Shown one piece after another: positions 48,733 through 59,726 of a stretch of DNA of 64,000 bases; within the stretch, counting starts at the first letter, position 1, and each line of letters begins with the position of its first letter. Origin of the DNA: Candidatus Fredericiella danica (GTDB lineage: Bacteria; Chloroflexota; Anaerolineae; Caldilineales; Caldilineaceae); assembly GCA_016713335.1 (NCBI GenBank), contig JADJPH010000028.1, forward strand, positions 9,958 through 73,957, read 5' to 3'. Under the pieces are notes generated by a model, which saw only the letters and a list, made by a program, of their open reading frames with translations, was not told where the DNA came from and made no database searches. The translations under genes and the position numbers were made by a program.

Positions 48733-50258
48733 ATGGGACTCATTGCAGTGAATAACATTACCCTGGCCGGCACGACCACGTCCTTGCGCAAGCCTATTGC
48801 CATCGTACTATTTCTGCTATTGCCGGCGCTCTTGCTTGCAGGGTGCCGCGGCAATCAGGGGTCCACCCCAAGTGATGGGCCGCAACTGCTGAATACGTTG
48901 CCCTCCAACTGGGAACCGATGAACTTCGGGCGCAGCGGTCTGTTCTCGGATCAGCAACCGTGGCTTGAGGTTAACATCGATGGCGATTCGACGGCGGAAT
49001 ACATTTTATTCTTCACCTACGACAATGGGCAGGTTGGCGCCGTGATCTACGACTGGCAGACCGGGCTGCAACCTGCGCAAAGCACCGCCCCGATCGTGCC
49101 GCAAAACCAACCGTCCGGCACCTATGTACCCTACCGCCTTGAGCCTAATATTGGCCTGGCGCAGGGCCGGTGGGCTTTATGGCTTTACCAGGAACGCAGC
49201 CGGGTTCGATTACGCTTAATCCGGTGGTGCGCACACAACCCAGTGCGCTGGCGGCAGCCGCGGCAACGGAGGCAGCCACTGTGGTTGCGGCCGCCGTTCC
49301 CGATGCCACTGCGATTCCTGTGCCGGCGTCCGATGTGGCCACGACTGCACAGATCAGTCCCACCGCCGCCCCTGCGCCGACGGCCACTGCTACGGCCGCG
49401 CCGGCAACGGGCAACAACGAATTGATTATTTTTGGCGGATCAGGCGTCATTTCGACGGTTTGGTGGCAGAACCAAACGTTAGGCTATGGGCTTGCACAGA
49501 TATCGGCGCCCTATAATATTGTGCGGATTAATCGCGGCGCTAACGATAACGGTTCGGTGCTGACCGCAGTGGGGCTTACACGACTGAGCGGTTCATTGCA
49601 GCGGAATTTTATGTGCGAGGCAGAACTGTTCACGCGCATGCCGGCCGCGCCATTGCCATCCACACAACCGCTGTTTCAACAACCGATCACCTATGAGTCC
49701 ACCCCATTAGGCATCACTTTCTGCAGTGGCCCGCCGGGAGCGCCACCCTATTATCCCGAGGGTGTGGTCCAGGCGTTTGTACAGCCGTATAATCCTGACA
49801 GCGGCAGCTTCGAGCCACGACAGTTCAATTCCGTGCGGCAGCAACTGCTGGCGCCGAGTATCGCAGGCCAACTTGGCGCCCTGGTCGACCTGGTGACGTT
49901 TACAAATCCGGCGGGCGGCGCCGTGCCCACGCTGGTCGACGAACTGGTGACGCCGTTCACCGTGACGGTGCCGTCGACTGTGCAGTTCACTACCCCAGAA
50001 TCGGCCATCACGACCCCGGATATGGCCATTACGACTCCGGTGTGCGTCCAGATCCGACCAATGGGGGGCGCTGATACGCCCCGGCGTCTCATCTTTGTCT
50101 TGCAGCATGTGGCGCCAAATCAGCAGGCGGGGCAGGACGGCACCGTGGCCACGACCGATCAGATGCAAATCATCTACGGGGCTGATGTAACCAGCGCTGC
50201 GGAGGACTGCCAGACGATCATCGGGATGCCAATTCGCATTGCCGGGCCGCCGCCATGA
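48733..50258 (+). CDS. Large lipoprotein of unknown function (one frameshift)
   Basis: It starts MGLIAVNNITLAG with a signal sequence and lipobox LLLAGC at about residues 33-38. A first part (LEVNIDGDSTAEYILFFTYD) looks like an FG-GAP-like or beta domain. A Pro/Ala/Thr-rich linker (ISPTAAPAPTATATAAPATG) follows, and then a second beta domain to RIAGPPP. The frame changes near 49172 (CGGTGGGCTTT); one extra G joins GRW to GFMALPG. About 508 residues. Its stop overlaps the next gene's start by four bases, so it is coupled to a DNA-binding regulator. I do not recognise the family. Confidence 0.6.
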
Positions 50259-51676
50259 GTTTTCGACTGCGAAACCAACTCACCGACGAAGAACTTCATA
50301 CAATCCTTGGCGCGGGCCAAGGCCAGCGAAACGCGCTTTTGCCGGCGAAGGCGAGCCGCCAGGTCATTGCGGAAACACTGGCTGCATTGGCAAATGCCGA
50401 CGGCGGTGTTGTTGTGCTCGGTGTGAATGGTCGCGGCCAGCCGCAAAGCGGTGGTGAACCGCAGGTGTTGCGCGATGCGGTCATCGATGCTGGGTTGGCG
50501 GCCGAACCGCCGCTGATTCTACCCAGTCCGCAGGTGGTCATAGTGGATGGTTCGACAATCGTCGTTGTGCAGGTCCCCGCAGGCCTGCCCCATGTCTACA
50601 GCCTGAAAGGCGTCTACTGGACGCGGACGGGCGCAAAAAACCGGCCGCTGACGACGGCGGAACTGCGCCGTTTGCTGGTTGACCGCAGCGAGAGCGGCTT
50701 TGAGGGACAGCCGCCGCCGGGAGCGGTGCTCACCGACCTGGAGCAGGCAAGAATTGCGCGGTATCTGGACCAGATTGGCTTTCCGCCTGACGACGATGCC
50801 TTAGAAGCGCTCGTGAGTCGCGGATGTGTGACCAGGTTGGCGGTCGATGGGTTGCCCGCAGACGAGCCGGCGCCTACCATTGCCGGCGTCTTGTTGTTTG
50901 GGCGGGATCCGCAGCGCTTTGTGCGCAGTGCGGAAATCATTTGTGTGCGTTATGCCGGCGTTGTCATGGGGGATGAGTTTGTCCGTCAAGACCTTGGCGG
51001 CCCACTCGCCGACCAAATCAAAGCAGGCTGAGGCATTTGTGGTGAGCAACATGCGGCGCGGCATGCGGATCCGTGGGCTGGCGCGAGAAGAGACCACCGA
51101 GTACCCAATGCCGGTTGTGCGCGAGGCCATTGTGAATGCGATTGCGCATCGCGATTACAGCATTCGGGGGGAGGGGGTTCGCCTCCTCATGTTTAGCGAT
51201 CGGCTTGAGGTCTATAGCCCTGGCCGCCTGCCAGGGCATGTTACTTTGGAGAACTTGAAAGATGAGCGTTATAGCCGGAACGAGGCGATCGTTTCGGTGC
51301 TGAGTGACCTGGGTTATATCGAGCGTTTAGGGTATGGCATCGATCGAATGATCGCTACGATGCAAGAGGCAGGCCAGCCCGCGCGCGTTTTGAAGAACTT
51401 GCCGCCGGCTTCCGGGTGACGCTGCAGTCTGCCAGTGCGGATTTAGTCAGCCCGCAACCACAACAACAGCGTTGGGCGCATGACGTGCTCAACGAGCGGC
51501 AAGAAGCGGCGCTCGCCTACATTCGCGAACACGGTCGGATCACGAACAGCGACCTTCAAGCGCTTACCCCGGACGTACATCCCGAAACCATCCGGCGCGA
51601 TTTGGCAGATCTCGTTGAAAAGAATCTGCTCCTACGCATTGGGACCAAACGCGCAACGTACTATATTTTGAAGTGA
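50255..51676 (+). CDS. AlbA_2/Schlafen-type ATP-binding transcriptional regulator (two frameshifts)
   Basis: The N-terminus is a Schlafen-type AlbA_2 domain (AETLAALANADGGVVVLGVN, VPHVYSLKGVYWTRTGAKNRP). The middle has the RecG-like/HATPase_c_4 region EYPMPVVREAIVNAIAHRDYSIRG and FSDRLEVYSPGRLPG. The C-terminus is a winged helix (ERQEAALAYIREHGRITNSD ... HPETIRRDLADLVEKNLL). The frame breaks at about 51023 (one A too many before KQAEAFVVSN) and about 51397 (one T missing before EELAAGFRV). It has about 473 residues. Such proteins are often labelled putative DNA binding or ATP-dependent helicase, but regulators is the safer reading. Confidence 0.8.
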
Positions 51677-51797
51677 TACGTGATAGATGTGGTGAATGAA
51701 GTCTGATAGGTATTGATACCGATCATCCTGTATGATTGGAGGGTTCTGTCTGCAGTTGGACGGGCTGTGGCACCTGTGTGACCTTGCAGGGAACAAG

Positions 51798-51841
51798 ACA
51801 CGTGATACAAACACGTGAAACGCAACACGAAATACGCAATA
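51798..51841. repeat. Repeat family A copy upstream of the thiolase
   Basis: CACGTGATAC, then ACACGTGAAACGCAACACG and AATACGCAATAC. The frame of the thiolase is open through it, but the conserved protein begins later. Confidence 0.6.
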
Positions 51842-51853
51842 CTCTGGGGATCC

Positions 51854-53014
51854 ATGCGTTCTGTCTCTATTATCGGCATCGGCCAAACGCCGGTTGGCGA
51901 ATTGTGGGATCTTTCGGCGCGGCAACTCGCCTATCAGGCCATTTCGGCGGCTATGGCCGACGCGGGTGTTGATCGCGCAGATGCGCTGTTTTTGGGGAAT
52001 ATGCTCAGCGGTGCGCTCCTGGATCAGGAGCACATGGGCACGCTGGTGGCCGACTTTTGCGGGCTGCGCGGCATTGAGGCTGCCAAGGTGGAGGCGGCGT
52101 GCGCCAGTGGGCGCGCTGCGGTGCGTGTCGGTACAATGGCGGTCGCCAGCGGTTTTCACGATATCGTGATCGTCGCCGGCATCGAAAAGATGACCGACAC
52201 GGTTGGCAAAGATACCACGGCCGGACTGGCGACGGCGGCCGACGCAGAGTATGAGGCGCTGCACGGCGTCAGCTTTGTGGGGCTTAATGCGCTGATCATG
52301 CAGCGGTACATGTATGAGTATGATGTGCCGCTTGACGCCTTTGCCGGCTTCAGCATCAACGCACACCGCAACGGCGCCAACAACCCCAATGCGATGTTTC
52401 AGGACGAGATCGGGCTGCAGGATTACATGCGCGCACCGCTGATTTCTACACCGATCAATATGATGGACAGCAGTCCGGTTTGCGATGGGGCGGCGGCCGT
52501 GGTGCTTGTGCCCACCGATTGGGTCAGTGAGTTCGCAACCGGTCATCACCGCGGGGCAGTTCATATTCTTGCCAGTGCGAGCGCAAACGACACTCTGGCC
52601 GTGCATGACCGGAAGGATCCGCTCTTCCTGGAGGCTGCGTACATCAGCAGCCAGAAGGCATATCACCAGGCCAAGGTCACGCCTGAAGATCTTGATCTGT
52701 TCGAAGTGCATGACGCCTTCACCATCATGAGCGCGCTGAGCCTGGAAGCTACCGGCTTTGCCCGGCGCGGCGAGGGTTGGCGTATGGCCCACGACAGCGA
52801 GATCGGTCTCCACGGCCGCATTCCCATCAGTACGATGGGCGGACTCAAGAGCCGCGGGCATCCGGTGGGCGCAACGGGCGTCTATCAGATCGTCGAGGCC
52901 GTGCAGCAACTCACGGGCAGCGCGGGGGCGAACCAGATCAAAGATGCCCGCCTGGCGATGGCGCAAAACATCGGCGGCAGCGGCGCCACCATCATCACGC
53001 ATTCAGTTCACTGA
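51854..53014 (+). CDS. Thiolase-family acyl-CoA acyltransferase (archaeal/SCP2-type)
   Basis: Homology begins at ATG 51854 (MRSVSIIGIGQTPVGELWDL). The nucleophile cysteine is in VEAACASGRAAVRVG (about residue 82), and the catalytic histidines are in FEVHDAFTI and GLKSRGHPVGATGVYQ. The 386-residue frame is intact. This branch acts with a separate DUF35 zinc-ribbon/OB protein, and one is encoded next. The likely reaction is condensation or cleavage of acyl-CoA; the chain length is not predictable. Confidence 0.88.
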   Translation: MRSVSIIGIGQTPVGELWDLSARQLAYQAISAAMADAGVDRADALFLGNMLSGALLDQEHMGTLVADFCGLRGIEAAKVEAACASGRAAVRVGTMAVASGFHDIVIVAGIEKMTDTVGKDTTAGLATAADAEYEALHGVSFVGLNALIMQRYMYEYDVPLDAFAGFSINAHRNGANNPNAMFQDEIGLQDYMRAPLISTPINMMDSSPVCDGAAAVVLVPTDWVSEFATGHHRGAVHILASASANDTLAVHDRKDPLFLEAAYISSQKAYHQAKVTPEDLDLFEVHDAFTIMSALSLEATGFARRGEGWRMAHDSEIGLHGRIPISTMGGLKSRGHPVGATGVYQIVEAVQQLTGSAGANQIKDARLAMAQNIGGSGATIITHSVH

Positions 53015-53223
53015 CGGCTCTCAGATTTACTATCAAAACCTATCAACCTGGCGTGCCGGGCGGGAAGATAGGAATTGAGAGTGCATTACGGTTACGCTAG
53101 GTGCCATAGGATCGCATGGGTTGAGTGATGCTCATTGCGTCCGTCGGAGTCGATCAATCGGCTCTGACAGGAATCGGTGGCACGTAATCCGTATTGAGTT
53201 GACTCGTTCGAGGTGAACGACTT

Positions 53224-53762
53224 ATGGCAATTCCAAATCATTGGCGAACCAAGAAACAACGATATAGCTTGCACGGCGACGTTTGCATGCACTGCCAGCA
53301 GGCAGTCTTCCCGCCGCGTGGCGTTTGCCCCCATTGTCATCGGCCGATGCACGGGGCGGCGCAGGAGTCACAGCCTGTATTAGCGGTGAATTTCGCCTTC
53401 CCAACAGTAAGTGCACAGCAGGCGATGCCGGCAGTGGTTGGAGACGATTGATGACGGGCCAATTAAGCGCCGGCCGGCCAGGCAGTGATGCGCAGCCATT
53501 CAGCGGGCGCGGCGAGGTTTATAGCTTCAGCATCATGTATAACGCGCCTCGTGAGTTTGAGGAACAGAAGCCGTATGCCATCGCATTGGTCAAACTCGAC
53601 GAAGGCCCCATGATCACGGCGCAACTGACCGACGTCGATTTTGGTGAGGTCCGGATCGGGATGCGGGTCGAAATGGTGACGCGTAAGCTGAGGGAAGAAG
53701 GCCCAGAAGGGCAGATCATCTACGGCTACAAGTTTCGCCCGCCGCTGAACACCGGCGCGTAG
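53224..53762 (+). CDS. DUF35 OB-fold/zinc-ribbon acyl-CoA-associated protein (frameshift)
   Basis: The first frame starts MAIPNHWRTKKQRYSLHGDV and has the rubredoxin-like zinc ribbon CMHC ... CPHC. The OB-fold half, GRGEVYSFSIMYNAPREFEE and ALVKLDEGPMITAQLTDVD, lies in another frame and ends FRPPLNTGA. The join is somewhere in 53390-53450, and the linker there looks scrambled, so more than one error or a real insertion is possible. In other organisms DUF35 proteins form complexes with thiolases and HMG-CoA synthases. It lies 209 bases after the thiolase. Confidence 0.78.
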
Positions 53763-53799
53763 TCTGGTACCAATTGGTTGGGTTATAAATCGCAAAGTT

Positions 53800-53832
53800 G
53801 CCACTGCATCCATCGATGCAGTGGCTTTTTCT
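53800..53832 (+). terminator. Terminator between DUF35 gene and bcp
   Basis: GCCACTGCATC (53800-53810), loop CATC, GATGCAGTGGC (53815-53825) and five T: a strong Rho-independent terminator for the thiolase/DUF35 unit. Confidence 0.88.
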
Positions 53833-53878
53833 TTGCCGGGTTTGCGGTTAATTGCGGACGTGGGCTGCGGCTTGCGGT

Positions 53879-54338
<460 letters not shown>

Positions 54339-54551
54339 CTGGGGTACTCCCGTTGCTGGGTTGTTTGATAGAATGATCACAGAGAGCGATTGGGGGCTGA
54401 CCGGAAAATACAACCGGGTAGTGCAATTGTCAATAATCGTGCGATTGTTCGATCTTTTATCGTTGTTTCCGACGGAAACGCAGGGGCCGCAACGATGGAT
54501 AATAGTGAGGGAATCGTGAGAGAATCGCGTCTTGCAAGATCGGAGTAAACC

Positions 54552-56452
54552 ATGAACCGGAAAACGCCAGGCGTCTTGCGTTGGGGCAGAGATCTTTGCC
54601 TTGCCGTCCTGCTGCTGGCTGCCCTGATGGTTGGACAGCCTCTTAGACCCGTTGCGGCGCAGACGCCGGAACCCAGGTCACCGTACGCACCCGTCAGCGC
54701 GGCGCTGGCGGAAAAACTTGCCGAAGGCGCCAGCGCCGTGTCGTTCCTCGTCGTGCTTAATGAGCAGGTGGACACACAGGCCGTATTGGCCGTCCCCGCC
54801 ACGGGTGAATCTGGTGCGTTGGCCAGGCGCACTGCGCTTTATGCTTCGCTGACCGAGACAGCGCCGCACACAGGCCCCCTTGCGCGCCTGGCTTGACGCA
54901 CAAGGGGTTGAATATCATGCGTTCTATCTCGCCAACATGGTTGAAGTCAAGGGTGATGCTGCCCTGGCTGAAGCACTGCGCCGGCGAACCGATGTAGCGC
55001 GGTTGGAACTCAACCCCCGGGTTGCCCAGCAGTATGCCGCTGTAGCCCCGCGGTGGCGGACATTGGCGCCGGCAGCGGCGCAGGCAACGGCTGCATTGCC
55101 CTATGGGCTGCAGTTCACCAATGCCGACGATGTGTGGGCGCAAGGTTTTTCGCGGTGCGGGCATCGTGGTGGCATCGCAAGATACAGGCGTGATGTGGGA
55201 TCACGCGGCCATCAAGCAAGCCTACCGCGGCTGGGATAGCACAGCGATGACCGTGACCCATCCGTTCAATTGGCTGGATGCGTGGGGGCGCACCGCGGCA
55301 GACGCCGAATGCCCATAAGACCCACAGGTGCCATGCGACGACGCTATCGATGGGTTTCCACCAACGCATGGCTCTCACACCACTGGCACGATGGTGGGCG
55401 ATGCGACGGCAATGGGCGATACCCTCCTGGGGATGGCGCCGGACGCAAAATGGATCGGCTGTCGCAACATGCAAGATGGATTTGGCACCCCCGCCAGTTA
55501 CACAACCTGTTTTGAGTTCTTTTTTGCCCCCTATCCGCAGGGCGGCGATCCCCAAACAGACGGTGATGTGACCAGGGCGCCCCATGTGATCAACAATTCA
55601 TGGGGATGCCCACCATCCGAAGGGTGTGATGTCGACACCCTGCGGCAGGTGGTGGAGAATGTGCGTGCCGGCGGCATTTTTGTGGCGGCGTCGGCAGGCA
55701 ACGAAGGGTGGGGCGGCGCCTGTAGCACAATTGCCAATCCGATCGGGCTGTATGATGCTTCCTTCACCGTCGGCGCACATGACTCATCCGGCTCGATTGC
55801 GGACTTTAGCAGCCGGGGGCCGGTAACGGCAGACGGGAGCAACCGGTTGAAGCCTGATATCTCCGCCCCCGGTGTGAGTGTGCGTTCGATCGGACCCGCT
55901 GATGGGATTGACAACTGGATGAGCGGCACCAGTATGGCGTCACCGCATGTAGCAGGTGCGGTTGCCCTGCTATGGTCAGCCGTGCCGGTGCTGCGCGGCG
56001 ACATCGACCGCACAGAACAGATCTTGATCCGGAGTGCACGACCGGCGCCTTCGGCTGAGTGCGAGTCGTCCGGTGGTTCACCCAACAACGTCTTTGGGTA
56101 TGGTTGGTTGGATGTGGCGGCTGCCATCAAGCTGGCGGCGACTCCCGTTACACTTACGGTCAAACTGAGGGATGCGGGTAATTTGCCATTAACCGGCGTC
56201 GCAGTCAGGATAATGGACAAGTACACGAGGTTTCACTATCCGGTACAGGTAACCGATCCTGCGGGTGTTGTCCAATGGAATCCATCGCAGTCAGACGGTC
56301 TGCTTTTTGCCGGCGATTATGCAATGAGCGCCGGCTGCGCCGGCTTCGTGGATGAAAAAAACGTGTCCATTAAGAATTCTCGCACCGTCACCGTGACCGT
56401 GGCGCCGGCGAACGCAAGAGTGTGCATGTGGTTCCCTGAATTGTCTCGATAG
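54552..56452 (+). CDS. Secreted subtilisin-like serine protease, S8 family (three frameshifts)
   Basis: A signal peptide (LCLAVLLLAALMVGQPL ... VAAQ) is followed by an I9-like propeptide, then the catalytic domain with Asp in VVASQDTGVMWDH, His in GSHTTGTMVGD, Asn in INNSWGCPPSEG and Ser in SGTSMASPHVAGAVALLWS. A C-terminal carboxypeptidase-regulatory-like beta domain (VTLTVKLRDAGNLPLTGVAV) ends MWFPELSR. Frames change near 54870, 55145 and 55310; all joins restore family sequence, total about 633 residues. It is likely an extracellular degradative enzyme. Confidence 0.88.
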
Positions 56453-56470
56453 AGGTGCTAGCGAAGAACT

Positions 56471-57100
56471 ATGGGTATCAAGCAAAACAACGCTGCTAAC
56501 GGCAGGATGACACGTTCCCAGGCGAAGGCGATCCCGGTCGTCCTTGTTCCCGGGTGGATGGACTCAGAGCGGACCATGATGAGCCTTCGCAATCATTTGC
56601 GTGAAACGGGGATTCAGGGTTTCATTGCGTCGCCTCAACCCAGCAATGGATCGCTGCCGATCGAGGAGATGGCTCAAATGATGGCGGATCTGATTTACGC
56701 TGAATTTGGCAGCGAGGCTCCGATCAATCTGTGCGGTTTCAGCATGGGTGGGCTGATTCACCGGTATTACATGCAGCGATTGGGCGGGGTGGCGCGGGTG
56801 CGCCGCTTTGTGACGATTGCCACGCCGCATCGCGGAACCTATGCCGGCCATGCCTGGCCGAAGATTGGCGCCCAACAGATGCGTCCTGGTAGTGCATTCC
56901 TGCAGGACTTGAATTCAGACCTGGCGCCGCTGGAACAGGTCGAGTTTACTTCGATCTGGTCGCCCACTGATCTGACGATCGTGCCCACGACCAGTTCGAT
57001 CTTGCCGGTTGGCCGTGCCAAGAAGGTCTGGTCGCCGTTTCATGCCTTTATGCCGTTTGACAGCAAAGTCCAGCAGGCGGTGGCCAACGCGTTGTCGTGA
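56471..57100 (+). CDS. Alpha/beta hydrolase, triacylglycerol-lipase-like
   Basis: The 209-residue protein has the nucleophile elbow GFSMGG (serine near residue 91), the TIATPHRGTY motif that follows it in lipases of the EstA/LipA kind, an acid in SPTDLTIVP and a histidine in SPFHAFMPF. VVLVPGWMDS near residue 24 is the oxyanion HG-type loop. It has no signal peptide, so it is probably cytoplasmic. The substrate is unknown. It converges on the cyclase gene on the opposite strand. Confidence 0.8.
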   Translation: MGIKQNNAANGRMTRSQAKAIPVVLVPGWMDSERTMMSLRNHLRETGIQGFIASPQPSNGSLPIEEMAQMMADLIYAEFGSEAPINLCGFSMGGLIHRYYMQRLGGVARVRRFVTIATPHRGTYAGHAWPKIGAQQMRPGSAFLQDLNSDLAPLEQVEFTSIWSPTDLTIVPTTSSILPVGRAKKVWSPFHAFMPFDSKVQQAVANALS

Positions 57101-57149
57101 GGGGAATGGGAGGGTGGTTGGGCGCTCAAAACGGGAGGACTCTGATGGG

Positions 57150-58277
57150 CTATGAGATTGGGCCGCGATGCACGGTCTCTTCCAACGAATAGACCACCAT
57201 GGGCGTGCTGCGCCCTTTGAATTGGCGTGCGCCTCCTGGCACCAGGCAGATGCCCTGCGCTTGCAGAAAGGATTGATCCATCAGTTCGAAAGCCTCACCA
57301 CTGATCAGGATCTCGTCCGGCTTGCAGGCTTCCTCGATGCGCTTGGCGGTGTTCACCGTGGCGCCGATGGCGGTGTAATTCATCAGCGCCGAGGTGCCAA
57401 TATTGCCGACGACGGCTTCGCCGGTATGGATGCCGATCCGAACCGACAACCGCTGGGCGCGGTGATGATTCGCTTGCACCACCAGCCGGCGCATTGCTGC
57501 GGCCGCGTTGGCTGCGCGCGTGGCATGGTCGACGAATGTCATGGGTGCATTGAAGAGCACCATAAAGCCATCCCCCATGATCTTGTCGAGGTAACCGCCG
57601 GCATCGGTGACAACGCTGGTGAGCAACGAGTAGTAGTCATTCAAGATATGCACAACATTGTCCGGAAGCATTTGTTCGGCCATCGAGGTGAAGTCGGCAA
57701 AGTCCAGAAACAAGACCGTAATTACTTCGCGCTCGCCGCCCAGTTCGGGGGCAGTGGGACTTTTTAGTAAACTGTGCACCAAGGGTTCGGACATGTATTT
57801 GCGCAGACGTTGGTTTGCGGCGACCAGTTCGGCCTGCAGGGTTGCATTGTGCCGGCGGAGGCGCACCTTTTCCATGACCTGCCGGATGCTCATGCGGATG
57901 GCTTTGAGCCTGAACGGCTTGCCAACATAGTCGTCTGCACCACCCAACATTGACTTTACGGCAAGTTGTTCGGAGCTTAACGCGCTGACCATGATCACGC
58001 CCGCCATGCGGTCGCGCTGACGAATGGCCGTAAGGACTTCGAGGCCATCTTTCTTGGGAATCACGACATCCAGCAAGACGAGATCCGGGTGGACCTTTTC
58101 GAACAGCGTGATTGCCTGCTCACCGTCGACTGCTTCAAAGATTTCGTGCCCATCTGCCTGTAATAGGCGGCGAACGAGTTGCAAAGTCGTTGGTTCGTCG
58201 TCGACCAGCAGGATGCGTAGCGGTTGTAGGGTGCCTAAAGTAGGTGCATCGAGTAGTTCGTCAACAGACATGACCAT
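57150..58277 (-). CDS. Response regulator fused to a class III nucleotide cyclase
   Basis: Residues about 19-135 are a receiver domain: LLVDDEP, the phosphoacceptor Asp in LVLLDVVIP, and GKPFRLK with its lysine. The C-terminal cyclase domain has metal-binding aspartates in FLDFADFTS and IMGDGFMVLF, and the adenine-pocket lysine in LDKIMGDG. The transition-state Asn and Arg are in GATVNTAKRIEE. The base-specifying residue usually Asp in IGDTVN is Ala here (AIGATVN). It has 375 residues. It probably makes cAMP or cGMP under phosphorelay control. A GAF sensor gene is divergent next to it. Confidence 0.88.
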   Translation of the reverse strand: MVMSVDELLDAPTLGTLQPLRILLVDDEPTTLQLVRRLLQADGHEIFEAVDGEQAITLFEKVHPDLVLLDVVIPKKDGLEVLTAIRQRDRMAGVIMVSALSSEQLAVKSMLGGADDYVGKPFRLKAIRMSIRQVMEKVRLRRHNATLQAELVAANQRLRKYMSEPLVHSLLKSPTAPELGGEREVITVLFLDFADFTSMAEQMLPDNVVHILNDYYSLLTSVVTDAGGYLDKIMGDGFMVLFNAPMTFVDHATRAANAAAAMRRLVVQANHHRAQRLSVRIGIHTGEAVVGNIGTSALMNYTAIGATVNTAKRIEEACKPDEILISGEAFELMDQSFLQAQGICLVPGGARQFKGRSTPMVVYSLEETVHRGPIS

Positions 58278-58328
58278 GGCGGGCTATATCAACCAGTAGA
58301 AGAGAACGACTGTAGGTTGCGCTGTCAG

Positions 58329-58357
58329 TTTACAGTTTTGCTTAATCTTAGTACGAT
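58329..58357 (+). promoter_or_regulatory. Possible promoter of the GAF protein gene
   Basis: TTTACA (58329-58334), 17 bases, TACGAT (58352-58357), in the 108-base gap shared with the divergent cyclase gene. Confidence 0.4.
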
Positions 58358-58385
58358 TATACAACAGTTTGTTGATAGTGAATAG

Positions 58386-59651
58386 GTGAGTTCTGTGAGT
58401 CGCACATTGCCGCTATCGCCGTTCGTCGCCGTATCCGAGCGACTTGTCCAACTCGAGACGATGGTGCGCGCCGCACATGCGACCGAGGACCCCATGCTGG
58501 CGAGCGAATATGGCGAACCGGGGGCCGCGGATGGCGCCAGGCAAAAGCGCGAAGCCCGTTGGGCAGAAGCCTTGGACCTCGTGCAAGACCTGCGCCGGTG
58601 GTTTGATCGCATTAATTTTCTCTACGATACAACGCGCCAGATGCGTCAAATTCTGACCGTACAGGAAGTGTTGACCTTGATCGTTGATACAATCTGGCAA
58701 CGCCGGTACAGTTTCATCGTCATTCTCCTGGGTGAGACGGAACTTGGCCCGTATTATTATGAAGAGATGCGCGGGGTCGTGGATCCAAGACGTTATCTGG
58801 GGAAGCAATGCCCGCTTCCGCTTTGGGGTGAACTGGCCCATGCCCTGGTTCGTCGCCTTGATTCTGACGAACCGGATTATCTCATTATCGACGACATGCA
58901 AACGGCCGGGCGGCCAAAACCAGACGAGTTTCCCTGGCTAGAGCGTGAAGGTGCGATGATGATCGTGCCTTTGCGGCGCAATGGTGTCGCTTTTGGCGCC
59001 ATGATCCTTGGCCGTCCCGAAATCGGCGGCTTTCATGACCCGGTCTTGTGTGCAGAACTTCTGGAAATTGGAGATGGCGGCTTCTGCGGTGCACAGTGCG
59101 CAGACTCGTCTTGAACTACAGAATCGCGCGGATCAACTGGTCGGGCTACAGCTATTTGCCAAATCACTCAGCGGTCAGGATTCGCTGGAGAGGCTGCTGA
59201 ATACGGTCGTGCGCAACGTTGCCGATCTGCTGCGGGCTGAGCACGCCTTTCTGCTCCTGCTGCGAGATCGGTTGCCACAGCGCTTTGAGTGTCTGCCGAT
59301 CACCCATGGCGCTTACCACCCATGGTTGGTTTGTGCGTGATTTCCAACCCAGCGCCCAGTGAGGAGGTTTTGAGTCTACCGCCCTCACTCTACCGGCTCG
59401 CCATGTGGACAATTGAGGCAGGCCAGGCGCTGTTTTTGAACCCGGATCAAGTGACGGCCTCGCCAGAGGATCTCTACTACAACGAGGTTGGCCGGGCGCT
59501 CCTTGCACCACTAGCCATTGGGGAGCAGGCGATCGGTGCAATTTACGCCATCGCGCTCCCCAACGATCCCGACTTTGACGAGAGCGACATGGTGGTGGCG
59601 AGGACGATTGCAAACTCAACGGCCGCCGTTGTTCACCTCATGTCTGCGTGA
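58386..59651 (+). CDS. Double-GAF-domain sensor protein (two or three frameshifts)
   Basis: The start is GTG 58386 or 58395. A helical N-terminus (about 70 residues) leads to a GAF domain (TTRQMRQILTVQEVLTLIVDT ... GAMMIVPLRRNGVAFGAMIL). A coiled coil and second GAF follow in other frames: SLERLLNTVVRNVADLLRAEHA, then ALLAPLAIGEQAIGAIYAIA to STAAVVHLMS. Breaks lie near 59065 and between 59300 and 59340. About 421 residues with no kinase or cyclase output domain in view. It may signal to the REC-cyclase encoded divergently. Confidence 0.75.
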
Positions 59652-59652
59652 G

Positions 59653-59681
59653 ATCAAAAACGCCGGTGAACTCACCGGCGT
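59653..59681 (-). terminator. Terminator for the minus-strand L,D-transpeptidase gene
   Basis: ACGCCGGT and ACCGGCGT (59660-59681) form a stem; on the minus strand it is followed by five T (complement of AAAAA 59656-59660). Confidence 0.75.
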
Positions 59682-59726
59682 CGTCGATCGGTCTTCATTT
59701 GGCAGCGAGCATGGTGCACCGCCGGG

